A stretch of 64,000 nt of DNA from Erythroxylum novogranatense (GCA_029891385.1 CM057231.1:23033300-23097299), one strand, 5' to 3'. Numbered from the stretch's first letter, positions 34,936 through 46,941 are shown. The notes: generated by a model from the sequence alone, not told the origin. Program-made: numbers and translations.

Positions 34936-35880
34936 TCATCGTCCACGAGGCCCCGTGATATCATTGCATATGTGTGAGCCACAACCGGTATCTAATACCC
35001 ATATGTTGTGATCAGAAACAGTATTAACCTCAATGACAAACATACCTGAAGAAGTCGAGGCATCTGATGCCTTCTTCTGCTTCAGTTGTTCCAGATAGAT
35101 TTTGCAGTTACGCCTCCAATGACCAGTCTTACTGCAATGGAAGCAGGTACCTTTTGGTGCAGTCTCTTTGGTCTTTTTCTTGCCTTTCGCTGCACTTCCT
35201 TTCGGCTTCTTAGCCTTTTTCTTCTTCTGTTTCCTTTTGGTGGAAGTAGAGGAAGAAGAACCCACCAATAGCAACGCTTTGCTATCTTGCTTAACAGCTT
35301 GTTCTGCTGTCTTGAGCAGATTGATCAGCTCGGGAATTGTGGTGGATATTTGGTTCATTCGATAGTTCAACACAAACTGTGAATAACTATCTGACAAACC
35401 AACAAGAATTAAGTCTATACTTAACTCAGAATCCATCACAAAACCTAAGACGGCCAACCTCTCAATATAGCCATTCATCTTCAATGCATATTGCTGCGCA
35501 GATGAACCAGAGTCATCTTCGTTGTAAAGAGCAACCTTGAGGTCTCGAACTGCTCGGACCGAGCTTGCTCATCAAACAACTCTCTAAGATGAAACACTAT
35601 CGTGTGAGCATCCATAGACTCGTCGTCGCTTCGCAGCTCAGTGACATCGATGCAAGCATAATGCAGTAGCTATGTCACTGTCTTTTAGATGCTTACGATA
35701 TGCCTTCTGATCATCATCAGAAGCTCCTTCAGGAAGTGGATCCGGAAGCGGAAAATCAAGGATGTATCCTAGATCCTCAGATCTGAGAACAATTCTCAGA
35801 TTTCGCAGCCAATCAAGAAAATTCGGTCCAGTTAATTTGTTTGCATCCATTAGAGCGCGAAGATTCACACTAGTCGACAT
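34936..35880 (-). pseudogene. Copia C gag and protease
   Basis: The likely start Met at 35880 begins MSTSVNLRALMDANKLTGPN and continues FLDWLRNLRIVLRSEDLGYI, a standard copia gag N-terminus. After a frame break near 35640, the 182-codon piece 35484-34936 holds the middle of gag, a Lys-rich linker, the zinc knuckle CFHCSKTGHWRRNC (35145-35104) and the protease motif VLDTGCGSHICND with an intact D-T-G (34992-34984). Confidence 0.9.
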
Positions 35881-35886
35881 CTTCAA

Positions 35887-37859
35887 TCAACCTAAACGTA
35901 GAGAGAGAAAGAAAGTTAGAATAGATTTAAATGTATGACCATAAGGACTTAAATGACATACATATGGCTCCCATTGGTTTCAACAGTAATCTATAACCTC
36001 ATTATGAATCCAAGAAACAAAATGGCACAATGACCTAGTGGGTCGATATCCGACATTGCTAAGAATGACCTTGAGGTTAGCTCAACAAGTCACCTTAGGT
36101 CAATCGGTAGGTATCGGTCATACCAATTGCATCTCTGATGCAACTATCGCCCAGTGCTATCAACAGTTGATGTATGCACATACATTGGGTTATCAACACT
36201 TGATGCGTGTACATCTGATGTACACTACCCAATTTCGCCTCTGTCCACGTTGACCTTGAGGTTAGCTCAACAAATCAACGCTTTAGGAAAACCGACCCAT
36301 TAATCCGAAAATCATATTTTCATGGTTTCAACATATTCAGATAGAGTGAGCTTCGAGGTTAGCTCAACAACCCAACCCTATAAGAACTCTGGTTCTTGCC
36401 ATATTAATGGAAGGCGTTAGTTTTCATATTTTAAATTGAGGGATTTTAGGTCTCATCAAATTAATCTCATCCAAGGATCATAGTCACAATGACTATATGG
36501 TCTGATTTAGGGCATTGCATCAATCACATTGAATTTATACCGAAAATCACCCATCATCCCACCAAGGCATGTAATAAGTCGACTTGTTTATGTATAAGTC
36601 GACTTATGGCTCTGAATAAGTCGACTTATGCATGTGTAAGTCGACTTTGTAATCGGTATCTAACAAGTCGACTTGTACCATTGGCAAGTCGACTTATTTG
36701 TTTCTGATGCACCAAACAAGTCGAGTTATGAGCAGATAAGTCGATTTGTTTGTGGTACATTAGGAATTGCTATCTAATCGGCTAATTCTCAATCCATGCA
36801 TTTCCAATTCACAATACCAAGTATATTATCTTTTATATTAATGTGTTAATGAAACATTTTCATTGACTCATGCATGCCATATAGTCTAACTATATATGAA
36901 AACCTTGAAACCGATTAATCCACCATTAATCACTAGATTTCCAAATAATTCAAGGACACCAAATAATCATGCTAAGTATCTCTAGGTAGGCTACACATTA
37001 TCAAGATTACTCCGGCACTTGTCACAAAAATTGCGACGGCCAAAATAACCAAGATAACGGAATAAGCTAACGAGACGCTAAAGTGACCTATCCGACATCC
37101 AAAAATTATTGGAAACCTAAATTCAAGAATCTCATCTTGGCATGCATGACACATCAACATAACACATTTTTAATCACTATAAAAATGATTCAAGGCATTG
37201 GAAATCAGAAATACATAACCAATCATTCCAAACAAAACAGCCCCAGCATGTTTCTCAAAACTGCCAAGCTCTGCCTTTTGCTCAAAATGATCATTGAAAC
37301 AATTTCAATAAATGCTGAGAAAATTACTGAGATTAAAACATGTTCCTAACATGATCCATGAATTTTTAGGATTTATTGCCCACAAAACTCATTGAACCTC
37401 AGCAATCTAGCTGATCCAGAATCTGTGTTTTCAACACAGACATTCCCAGCAGCATACAAGAAATTCGGAAATAAATAGTAAATCACCTTGAAAACCTTTT
37501 TCCTTCCACAGAGACATTCACAAACATCTTAGGGAAATTTCGGTGAAAACCAATCCGAAAAACAATTTTTCTAGAATTTATGCTCGAATTTACAAGCATG
37601 CCTGTTTCAGAAACAATCAACAAGACAGCATCCGAAAGTTGAGGAATTAAATAGCAAAACCATAGCTAATCAAATTAATAAATTTCGAGCTTCCACAGAC
37701 ATAAACTACAACACCTTGTGAACATATCTGGGCAAGAAAATTTCGAAAACACTATCTCTATACTGATTCGAAATTCAACAGAAGCAACATGCATCAGCAG
37801 CTCATTCACTAAGGAACTCCGACCTAGTTATCATTTAGATTGTTTATACAACACAAGTG
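35887..37859 (-). other. Copia C leader
   Basis: About 2 kb of non-coding leader between the primer site and gag. It holds three copies of GAGGTTAGCTCAACAA (about 36070, 36250 and 36353), the AAGTCGACTT palindrome cluster at 36576-36747, and AT-rich DNA without long frames. Confidence 0.7.
36576..36747. repeat. Cluster of AAGTCGACTT palindromes
   Basis: Six perfect copies of the 10-bp palindrome AAGTCGACTT start at 36576, 36596, 36618, 36638, 36665 and 36686. Two degenerate ones follow (AAGTCGAGTT at 36718, AAGTCGATTT at 36738). Spacing is 20-32 bp with unrelated sequence between. Most are preceded by AT or flanked by T. Confidence 0.9.
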
Positions 37860-37871
37860 GCTCTGATACCA
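37860..37871 (-). other. Copia C primer binding site (tRNA-iMet)
   Basis: TGGTATCAGAGC on the minus strand, one base from the 5' LTR. It is complementary to the 3' end of initiator tRNA-Met. Confidence 0.95.
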
Positions 37872-37872
37872 C

Positions 37873-39733
37873 TGTAGGAAAATCCCGGGGTGGGCATCAC
37901 ATGCCCAGGGTGCGGAATTAAAATTTTTAAGTCCCGGGACATTCCCAAAGCCAGGATCCATGTAAGTACAAACAATCAAACCATAACGACCAAAGGAGAC
38001 CGTCTCTAACGGTATCCACGCAGAGGTCGGAAAACCTAACCGGGACAAACTCTTTTGACCCGGGAATAGCTAGACTAAAGAAAAGAATGCTAGCTCTTAC
38101 CTTAACCTTGGAGAGCAAATTAGATGAGCTTGGTGGAGCCTTGGAGAAGTAGAAGCAAGTTGAATGGAAGAGATGAAGAGGTTGAAAGCAAGTTTCAAAT
38201 GCTTAACTCTTTAAGCAATTTTCGATTCTCTTCTCTTCATCACCGTGCAAGCCTCCTTTCTTTTATTGCCTTCCATATATGTTTTTAACACTTAAAATCA
38301 TATATCAAGCATGGAAGAAGTGGGCATCCACGTATAAGGCATAAAGTTGCCTTAATTTGCTAAATAATCATTAACTTTGACTTTTCAAAGTTAACTTTTC
38401 TTCTCCTCCATTTGGTCCACCGAAAATCCATGTCTATATATTTATATATTAATTAATTATTTACTTAATTAATTAATATATATAATTGCTGAAGTGGTCC
38501 AGTCAAACTGGGGTCGGTCCTACCGGCCTACCGGGCCCCACCGGTGAAAAATCGCCGGAAACCCTTTTCAGCAATGTCAATGTCGCGATCTCATCGGGAC
38601 ATATCCCAATCTCATCGGGATTCATATAATCCTATTGCTCTCCAGATATCGGATCTCTGTCCGAAACTATTTTACAGATTCTCCGAGTCACTCTAATGCG
38701 TGTGACCCATTAGGTTCCCGGTTATGTTGGCCACTTAGATTAACACTTAATCTAAGCAAGTCATGAGCGGTATCTAGCAACACATCATGACCCCCAATTG
38801 ACCGGAAAGTAATTGGTTTGACTAATGAAACCATATCACGAACCCTTCCATAGACAATTACCGTGCAATTCGTCCTTTCACCATGCTATACCCCACTTGG
38901 TTTGAGTATGGGCAATGTGTCAACTCTTACTAGACTGATCAGATCAAATCTAGTCCAAGTGTAATCAGTTCTCGTCCTAGGACTCATTACTTTATATGTC
39001 CATGAAGACCATCTTCATGACATATGTATGCTCCGGCGCCAGAGACTTCAAAGTAATGATCCTGATAAGAGGCCATGGGTATCTCTTCTGCTATAATGAA
39101 GTGGTGAATCCTCATTGGCTACTCAATTACCTTGAATACCTCAAGTCGCACTCCAATCACCACCCTATGAGCGACCTCTCGAAGGTAACAAGGAATGGAG
39201 TCAAAGTACGTAATCAAGACTCAAGATATCCTCGAGTACCTCAAGTCTAAGGATACTTGCACCATTGCTATGATGAGATTATCACCGACATTTGTATAGG
39301 ACATCCATGTGATGATCTCATAGCGAGGTCATCCAATGTACTTACTACCACTAGTAAGCATCCACATGTCAAATCTAAATATCTCAATATTTACAGTTTT
39401 CGAGATCCACCGCTGATCCAATCAAGGAGTTTGACATGTTAGTCTATCCGGATTAACGATGTCCGGTCTCGTTAATCCTATGACTAGGATAATTTAGATC
39501 TTGACATAATTGCACATGATAGGAATCTCAGTAGTATGATCGCATCATAATTTCCTTCATGCTATGTCATGTATCAGGGACTTCATTAATTTGATTAAAG
39601 ATCATTATCAATTCATAATAAAATGAACATCAAATAAATGAAATATGCCTTTGCTTTATTTATTCATAAAGTCTGTACATGACTATGAACAAAATGCGCT
39701 AAAGGGGATTGCCTTTAGGGCACTACTCTAACA
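37873..39733 (-). repeat. Copia C 5' LTR (1,861 bp)
   Basis: The same ends as the left copy. A TATATATTTATATATTAATTAATTA region at about 38433-38480 (30703-30745 in the other LTR) is the most TATA-rich part and could hold the promoter. Confidence 0.92.
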
Positions 39734-39770
39734 CCAATATATAGGAACCGAAATCATGCATTAGAAACTG

Positions 39771-39782
39771 GCTCTGATACCA
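39771..39782 (-). other. Copia B primer binding site (tRNA-iMet)
   Basis: TGGTATCAGAGC on the minus strand, two bases from the 5' LTR of copia B. Confidence 0.95.
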
Positions 39783-39784
39783 AT

Positions 39785-41878
39785 TGTTGGATCGGAAAAA
39801 GAAAACATGCTTTGTTTGGAAAAATGGTACATTTCAAAACTTTTAAGAAATCATTACTTGCAGCGGAAGCAACAAATCCAAATCAACATGCCAATCCATA
39901 CATGATATGGTATAAGGATAATAAAATATAAACAAGATCAGGAGTATTACCGACTCCTTCGCTACGGCTTTAAATCCTCGCTGCGCTATCGTCTCCTTCT
40001 TCGTGTATCCAAATCCTTTTCCTTTGACTCTTTTCCTTTAGCAATCTACTTTATCCTTGTTGTAGTATCTTCAACCAGTTAGATTTACCACCTGTTCTTC
40101 AAGGACAATTAGGTTTAAAAAATCCTTTGGTGGGAAAGGAGAAGAAATGTTTGGAGGAGATTTTCTTAGAAGAAGAAGAAGCAAAATTGAAACTCTTTCA
40201 ATTGGTATTTTTTGATTCTCTCTTTCATGAAAGGAGAGAAGGTGTAAAGAACATGCAAGAACTCTTTCTTGCCTACCAATTTCGTATATGCATCGATGGA
40301 AGGAGAGAGAGGCATCAAATGCATCACTTCTTTCATTAATCACTCATAAAATAGCCAAAAAATGAGATTATCTTCATTTATCCTTATGATGGCTATTTGA
40401 AAAGACCATAATCTAAAATTCAATACCCAATTTCGGTTTTGACAAGAAGAAAAACGGAAGATGGTCCATCTAATGCACATCTTTCATCTTTAATCTAATG
40501 AATGCAAATAGGTTACAAGCCAACATTAAAAGACAACCATTAAACCATTTAATGGTAAGTCCATAACTCCATTTAATGATGATTAACCATAATAAAGACC
40601 ATCTTTATTTAGCATTTTAATGTCAAATGTTTGGTTACACATTTAACCTAGGAATAACCGAAATTACTATCTTTTTCTTAAAAAATTGTTTTAATATAAT
40701 TAATCTAATTAATTACATTAAACCAAAACCAAGCTGATTACTAAATGTACATTTGGGCTTCTTTAATTAGACCAAGCCCAAGATTCAATTATGGGCTTCT
40801 AATTAACCTCCATTTATATTTCTTACTTAGCTTGATAACCTTCCTTAAAGCCAAGTGGGGAATCTTATTGGACTTTGATAATTTAAGCTCCAATAAGCCC
40901 AGAATTAATTCAATCTCATTGGAATTAATTATAGCTTATTAACTAAATGTCATTCAACTAAACACAATTAGTTCAACTCTTGAATTATTAAATATTATGA
41001 GAATATGTCCAATTGCAAACCCTATTTAGAACCTTATTATAGCCATCCACACAACAAATGGTAAAATTACCGTTTTGACCTTATGTTGGTTTTTTCCTTC
41101 TAGATCTCTCATTTTACTTTATATGGTGATTAACACATAAGATCTCATCTCAGTGTTAAGACTTGATGGGTAGTTAGTCCATCAAACTACTGGCGCCAGT
41201 TTAATCACCAAATCTCCTTAAAACATCTAGAAGAGATGATAACACTATAAAGTCTTTATTTGAATGAATGTTCCCTGATACATGTTTCAATTAATAATTC
41301 CAACATGCAGACGCTGGATTAATACTTTGTAAAAATCCATTCCGATCATATCAAGAATTATAATGAAACATATAAGAGTTCACCACTTATCAAGATTATG
41401 GTTCATAATAAGCAAATGCTTAAGTTGTATGTTTTAAGATTAAAGTAATGGCCCACTTTATTCTTGAAAACATACTTGATTCCAGATTCATTTAATAGTA
41501 CCATTATCGATAGTCAACTACTATCATGATATGAAACTCATCATTCCCTTGAAGTAAACTCCTTTACTTATATGGAGATAAATCGCAACACTACAGTCTA
41601 AACCATAATCAGGCGGCCAACTTGATTATTCAACTGTGAATCAATTAATTCAGATTCTAATAATATACAAGTTTCCCATACATCTCTATGTATATGTATA
41701 TTACTTACAAAAGAATCTTGGTATCTTATAACCAGATATATAATGCTCATACAGATAAAACCAAACTCTTTTGTTTTATTAATAATAAATATTTTCATTA
41801 CAAAATCAGAATCAAGAAGATAAAGTTACATGTAAATACACTTGCTTTCCAGGGCACTATATTTACATAACTCCAACA
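39785..41878 (-). repeat. Copia B 5' LTR (2,094 bp)
   Basis: TGTTGGATCGG to CTCCAACA. It holds the extra segment TCATTCCCTTGAAGTAAACT near 41549, which is absent from the left LTR. Confidence 0.92.
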
Positions 41879-41883
41879 TAACC

Positions 41884-42612
41884 TCCCTCTCCTGTGGGTA
41901 AAGCCAGAACTGGAGCACTAGTCAATCTGTGTTTGAGCTCCTCAAAGCTCTGCTGGCACTCATCACTCCAGACAAACCTCTGGTTCTTTCTCAGCAATTT
42001 AGTCAAAGGAGCAGCAATCATCGAGAAACCCTCCACGAATCTCCTGTAATAGCCTGCTAAACCCAGAAAACTTCTCACTTTTTTCACTGTCGTCGGAGCA
42101 TGCCAATTCACTACTGCTTCAATCTTCTTTGGGTCCACATGCACCGCACTCTCAGAAATAATATGACCCAAGAAGACTACTTTATAAAGCCAAAATTCAC
42201 ATTTAGTGAATTTGGCATACAACTTTCTCTCCCTCAACCTCTGCAATACAATCCTCATATGTTCCTCATGCTCTCCTACACTCTTTGAATACACTAGAAT
42301 GTCATCGATGAACACAATCACAAACTGATCCAAAAACTCCTTAAAGGCCCTGTTCATCAGATCCATGAAAGTAGCAGGAGCATTGGTCAATCCAAAAGGC
42401 ATAACTAAAAATTCATAATGCCCATACCGTGTCCTGAAAACTGTCTTGCTCACATCAAACTCCTTAATCCTGAGTTGATGGTAGCCAGACCTGAGGTCAA
42501 TCTTAGAGAAGACCATTGCCCCCTGCAGCTGATCAAACAAGTCATCAATCCGAGGTAGAGGATATTTGTTTTTCACTGTCACCCTATTGATCCTCCTATA
42601 ATCAATGCACAT
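41884..42612 (-). pseudogene. G1 reverse transcriptase
   Basis: Ty3/gypsy RT (RVT_1), open for about 250 codons: [55 protein letters not shown], and the catalytic FIDDILVYS with Asp 103 and 104 of this piece. The connection and RNase H entry follow ([22 protein letters not shown]). It is broken at 41879 by copia B. Upstream, one stop at 42616-42614 separates it from the N-terminal part. Confidence 0.93.
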
Positions 42613-42615
42613 TCG

Positions 42616-43326
42616 TCAAGTTCCATCTTTCTTTTTCACAAATAAGACAGGCGCTCCCCAAGGTGAGGTGCTCGGCCTAATGAATCCCTTCTCTAATAAA
42701 TCCTCCAACTGCTCCTTAAGCTCCTTCAGCTCAGCTGGAGGCATCCTGTATGGTGGAATAGAGATAGGAGCCGTCCCGGGAGCCAAATCAATAGCAAACT
42801 CAATCTCCCTCTCCAGTGACAAACCGGGCAACTCCTCAGGAAACACATCAGAAAATTCCCTCATAATGGGAATATCCTCCACCCTGCTCTCCTGCATACT
42901 AGTATCCACTACATACGCCAAGAAAGCTTCACAGCCTCTTCCCATCAGTTTATCAGCTAACAAAGCTGATACAAGCCGTGGCGGTGTTAACTTTTTGTCT
43001 CCTCTAAAAATTACTTTCTGACCCTCACCCAGATCGAACTTCACTTCTTTTGAACCACATTCAAGTTTTTCCCGATACTTCTCCATCACATCCATTCCGA
43101 CAATAACATCCAACCCCTTCAGATCTAGAGGTAGCAGATCCACTACCAATCTAGATCCCTCAATAATAAGGTCACACTCTTTATATACTCTACTCACAAT
43201 CATATTTCTCCCTAACGGAGTACTAATAAGCAGAAAATTATCCAAAAGGTCTAACTGCATACCAGGTAAGGTCATGCTTGCAGAAACAAAGGAATGGGTG
43301 CTACTAGAATCAAATAGTACATACAC
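42616..43326 (-). pseudogene. G1 protease and RT N-terminus
   Basis: A 236-codon open piece. The retropepsin-like motif at its start reads VLFDSSSTHSFVS, so the usual D-S-G is D-S-S, a change expected to weaken the protease. Then come the flap region (LDVIVGMDVMEKY), a linker with FPEELPGLSLEREIEFAIDL, and the RT entry KGFIRPSTSPWGAPVLFVKK. The end is a single in-frame stop. Confidence 0.9.
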
Positions 43327-44624
43327 AGCAGAATGAAAGAGCTAAGCTATACCAGTAACAACCTCCGGTGCGACTACAGCTTCCTCCCGTGTCATGGAAA
43401 ACACCCTTGCCTGTGTTTGCCCTCTCGGTCTCCCTGGAGGATTGGGCTTCCTCATCGATCCGTAATCGCCACCCCAAGAATGGTCTAGTCCCTACTGCCT
43501 CTGCTCTCCTCTGAGCCTGTGGCTGAGATCCTTCCCCCCTGGTCATCTGAGGATAGTCTCTGATCCTATGGCCCTTCTCTCCACACTTAAAGCAGGCACC
43601 CAAAAGTTTATAGCACTCACCCCGATGCAGGTTCCCACAGTGCTCACATAAAGGGTTCTGGTTCCTACTTCTCTCAATCCTACTGTTTCCTCCCATTGAG
43701 GAAGCCTCAGATGACCTAGTCCCGACCGCTTGCTTTCTGTGAGGGCACTACTTCCACCGACGACTCGAAGTCTGGGCACTTTTTCACCACTGTCATGGAT
43801 CGCACTGCGCCTCTCTCCGGATGATCGCTCTCGCTCTTTCTCTTCCTGCTCACCTCCTACCTGATGTTCTCCAGCATCTCATCCTGGAGTGCAGCATCTA
43901 CCAACTACTGATAATCACAGAAATTATGGATGATCACCTTCTCCCTGATGCCCAGGTAGAGGCCTCCCTCAAACTTTTTGCACTTGTCTTCCTCATTGGC
44001 CACAATATGAACTGCATATCGGGATAACTGGGTAAATCTCAGCTCATACTCACTGACAGACATCTCCTTCTGAGTCAAATTAAGAAATTCCCTGGCCTTC
44101 TCCTGCATATAGACCCGGGAGAGGTATTTCTTCCTGAACAACTCTCCAAAATCCCGCCAAGAGAGTACTGATGGCACTACCTGACTCTGTGGCACTGACT
44201 CCCACTAGTGTAGAGCATCTCCCTGCAATAAACTCACTGAATACTTCAGCTTCTCCTCATCAGAGCATTTCATCTGAAGAAGCACCCGCTCAGTCCTCTT
44301 CAGCCAAGATTCAGCTTCCTCCGGATTGGTGATACCATGAAAGTCTACCGCTCCAAACTTTCATAGTTTATCATACTGCCCGCCCCTAACCATTGGAGCC
44401 TGAGATCCCTGGCCCAACTGCTGGGCAAAGGCCTGGAAAAACTACGGATCCATCGTAGGCATAGTAGGAGGAGGAGGAGGCGGCTCCTCGGGTTGCATAC
44501 TAGGTGCCTCAAAGCTGGGAGCAAAGTGTGTCCCCGCATCGTGTGGGACATGGGACTCATCTGTGCTCCCCTAGTGAGAGCGAGAATGAAGCCGAGCTTC
44601 TCGAGTTCTACTGCGAGGTGGCAT
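43327..44624 (-). pseudogene. G1 gag
   Basis: The start Met at 44624 begins MPPRSRTREARLHSRSH and meets a stop within 20 codons. The capsid domain (Retrotrans_gag type) is open at 44195-43905 (WRDFGELFRKKYLSRVYMQE, FLNLTQKEMSVSEYELRF). The zinc knuckle near 43560-43600 reads CFKCGEKGHRIRDYP, so the last Cys is Tyr (one G-to-A change). At least four breaks are present. Confidence 0.85.
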
Positions 44625-44819
44625 AATTACTCCTTCAAAATAAAACCAGTGAAAAACTTTAGTTCATGCAAAAACAATTTTTCAAAGTGTATAAACCAAT
44701 TAAATCATGCAAAATCATGCAAAACCATGTAAATAATGCAAATCATTTAATTTAAAAAGAATGCAAAATAGGTCACAAAAATCCTAAAATTTCTCCTTTG
44801 ACCCGGACCTAAACCGAAA

Positions 44820-44831
44820 GCTCAGATACCA
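44820..44831 (-). other. G1 primer binding site
   Basis: TGGTATCTGAGC on the minus strand, four bases from the LTR at 44836. It differs by one base from the tRNA-iMet match in the copia elements. Confidence 0.85.
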
Positions 44832-44835
44832 TAAG

Positions 44836-46919
44836 TGTTGGAACCCCTCCCCGGCGAGACCCGTGTCCGACATCCTATGTGACATCTGGACGCGCATCTC
44901 AAGAGGGAGGAATTCCTCACCACGAAAAAGAACTCACTCGAACTTCTTTTAATGTCTTCCGAACACATCTTGATAAATTTACCCTAATCTCCCTTAATAA
45001 AATTAATCTACTTAGGGCCCATAATTTAATCCGAATCTAAAGCTAAAATGAAATTTCATGTCTTTAAATTAAAAAGAATCGAAAATCACCTCCATCGGAT
45101 CTCTCTAGATCAAGAAATCACCAAAATACGAAAGTATGTTCAAAATATCCTTCTAAACGTCTCTCTTTGATTCAGTCCGAACAATTCAACTTAATCCCAA
45201 AAATTCTGAATTTTGCATAAACGAGTCCCAGTCTTGCACGGGCGATCGCCGAAAGTGCAGGCGGCAGGAGCGCCTAAGCAAGATGGGTGATTGCCCAGCT
45301 CGGCGTGGGTGAGCGATCCAGCTTCGGAGCACGTGGGCGATTGCCCGGCCTCGAGGCGTGAGGCCAAGGCGCCTAGCGCTCGGGCCGAGCTATAAATTTT
45401 TTTTAAAGCATCTAAAACTTTGAAACATCCTAACTCTTTACCCCGAAATCCAAATTTTGTAAATTTGGTATCAATAAAAAGGGAAAAGGAAGCTCTACAA
45501 CTTCCATGAAGGCTTGAAAAATTAGTTTCGCCTTTAAGAGGGTCAAAAATTTTATCAAAGTTACTGCTCAAATCTAAAAACAAACCCACACTATACCAGA
45601 AGTTTGAAAATTCATATCTTTTAACACACAAGCCTATAAATGTCACATTTTACCTCTTTGAAACGATAAAGAGATGATCTACAAATTTCAGGAAGGGTAC
45701 AAAAATCAAATCGGTTTCCAAGAGGGTGAAAAACCTTTCCAAAGGTACTGCACAATCCTACACCTTATCAATAGTAACGGAGAACTTTCAACCCTTATAA
45801 CTTTTTCATCATAAGTTTTCACATAAATGCCCAAAATGGCATTCTTTTTCCGAAATCACACATTTTAATCTTTTTCGCTTAACAAACCATTTCGAAAATA
45901 TTTCCAACATGAATTTACATTCAAAAGACATCACATACAAGTTTAAATCATCACAAAGAGTAACTAATACAAAAATTTTAAACCATTGGAAAGAATTTAT
46001 TAGCATTAATTATAAAAATTTCATCAAGCCTATAACTCAATTATTAAGAAATCAACCACCTTAATTCCTTAGCTTTGAGGTTGGTCATTTGGCCTTACAT
46101 CTTCCTCTAATTGCCTCACTTCACCTTCGTGAAACACAAAAATCCCAATTTAACATAGGATACTAAAATTGGAAATTCTAAGGAAAGGAAAACTTGAATT
46201 AACACCTACATAACTTTACCCATACTTAACTTAACCTATTAGCATCAAAACCCAATCAAGAATCTCCAGAAAAATTTCAAAATTCCCTTACCTATATGAA
46301 ACCCACAAAATTTTGCTTTTGTTTCTAAGGAAAGCTTAAACTCTTCCCTTCTATTTTCTTTTTGAAGCAAACTCTTAAACCCTCCTTTCTAAAGCAAGAA
46401 ATCAACAAAGCCCCAACTCTTTTCTTCTTCTTCTTTTTCTTCTTATTTTCCTTATCTCCACCGAAGGTTACTCTCCCTCTCTTTCTCTTTGTGAATTTCG
46501 TAGCTCTTTTGTAAATGACTTAGGGAACTTTGTTTTTAACATATACCTAAGCCATCAAAACTACGTAGTTTTAATAAGTCCCCTCCTTTCCTTGCAATTT
46601 TTGTGACTTTCTTCATTTCCTATGGCAACTCATCAATTTTATTCTTTCCTTCTTCATTTAACTTAAACCAAAAATACAAATTAAGCCCTCCTTATAAGCC
46701 TTGAGTCTTAAAAACATATATGGACATCCTAATTTGCCCTTACACCAACTTATGCCTTTAACTTCTAACAATTTATTAAAACTCTAATTTAACTAAAACC
46801 CTTCCATTTATTTCTATTAACTAAACACTAACAAACCCAAATTATTCTAACTAAAAGGAAATTAGTAAACTAATCCTCAAAATAAATAAAACATGCTTAA
46901 AGCGAATCGGGGCCCAACA
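44836..46919 (-). repeat. Gypsy LTR shared by G1 and G2 (2,084 bp)
   Basis: TGTTGGAACCCC to GGGGCCCAACA. It acts as the 5' LTR of G1 (primer site on its left) and the 3' LTR of G2 (polypurine tract and pol on its right, 46920 onward). Against 6052-9310 it lacks 1,069 bp, joined at AAGT near 45814. It therefore lacks the hairpin but keeps a better donor (46287) and TATAAGG (46690-46696). Confidence 0.88.
45227..45395. repeat. GC-rich island in the 44836 LTR
   Basis: CpG-rich stretch with the hairpin GGCCTC (45347-45352) and GAGGCC (45360-45365) around GAGGCGT, plus repeated GGGCGAT and GATTGCCC units. It differs strongly from the island at 6530-6705 although both LTRs are otherwise nearly alike. 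Confidence 0.7.
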
Positions 46920-46941
46920 TTTCTCCGCCCCTTAAAAGAAT

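Larger units (their letters stand above)
30150..39733 (-). mobile_element. Copia C nested in the copia B leader
   Basis: A complete LTR-to-LTR copia element on the minus strand, with target duplication CCAAT (30145-30149 and 39734-39738). The LTRs start TGTAGGAAAATCCCGG and end CTACTCTAACA: 1,840 bp (left, 3') and 1,861 bp (right, 5'). The interior is gag-protease-integrase-RT-RNase H (35880 to about 32010) and a long leader (35887-37859). All domains are recognisable but many frameshifts break them, more than the close similarity of the LTRs would suggest. Confidence 0.93.
19637..41878 (-). mobile_element. Copia B, Angela/BARE-like, host of C and D
   Basis: A Ty1/copia element on the minus strand inserted in the G1 RNase H, with target duplication TAACC (19632-19636 and 41879-41883). 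The LTRs start TGTTGGATCGG and end CTCCAACA: 2,053 bp (left, 3') and 2,094 bp (right, 5'). Coding remains lie at 21704-25629. The long leader (25630-25871, 28864-30144, 39739-39784) is split by element D and copia C. Without these the element is about 9.7 kb. The 2-kb LTRs, the long leader and the CTCCCACTTGCCCTAAAG polypurine side fit the Angela/BARE group (inference). Confidence 0.9.
6052..46919 (-). mobile_element. G1 Tekay-like gypsy element, split by copia A and B
   Basis: G1 is a Ty3/gypsy element on the minus strand. In its own order it runs: LTR (46919-44836), primer site (44831-44820), gag (44624 to about 43390), protease and RT (43326-41884), RNase H (19631-19529, then 11134-10900), integrase (to 9500), chromodomain (9494-9288), polypurine tract, LTR (9310-6052). 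Copia A and copia B interrupt the RNase H coding region, each with its own target duplication. Left flank CTTTG and right flank TTTCT do not match. The second LTR is instead followed by G2 pol, so the LTRs come from a recombined pair. The chromodomain and long LTRs point to the Tekay/Del clade (inference). Confidence 0.85.

Noticed and set aside
36576..36747. CRISPR-like or tandem-array reading of the AAGTCGACTT cluster
   Set aside because: The repeat is a 10-bp palindrome at uneven spacing in a retrotransposon leader, and the context is eukaryotic.
41884..43326. Integrated pararetrovirus as source of the RT
   Set aside because: The order gag, protease, RT, RNase H, integrase, chromodomain between LTRs with primer site and polypurine tract is that of a Ty3/gypsy retrotransposon. 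No movement-protein domain was seen.
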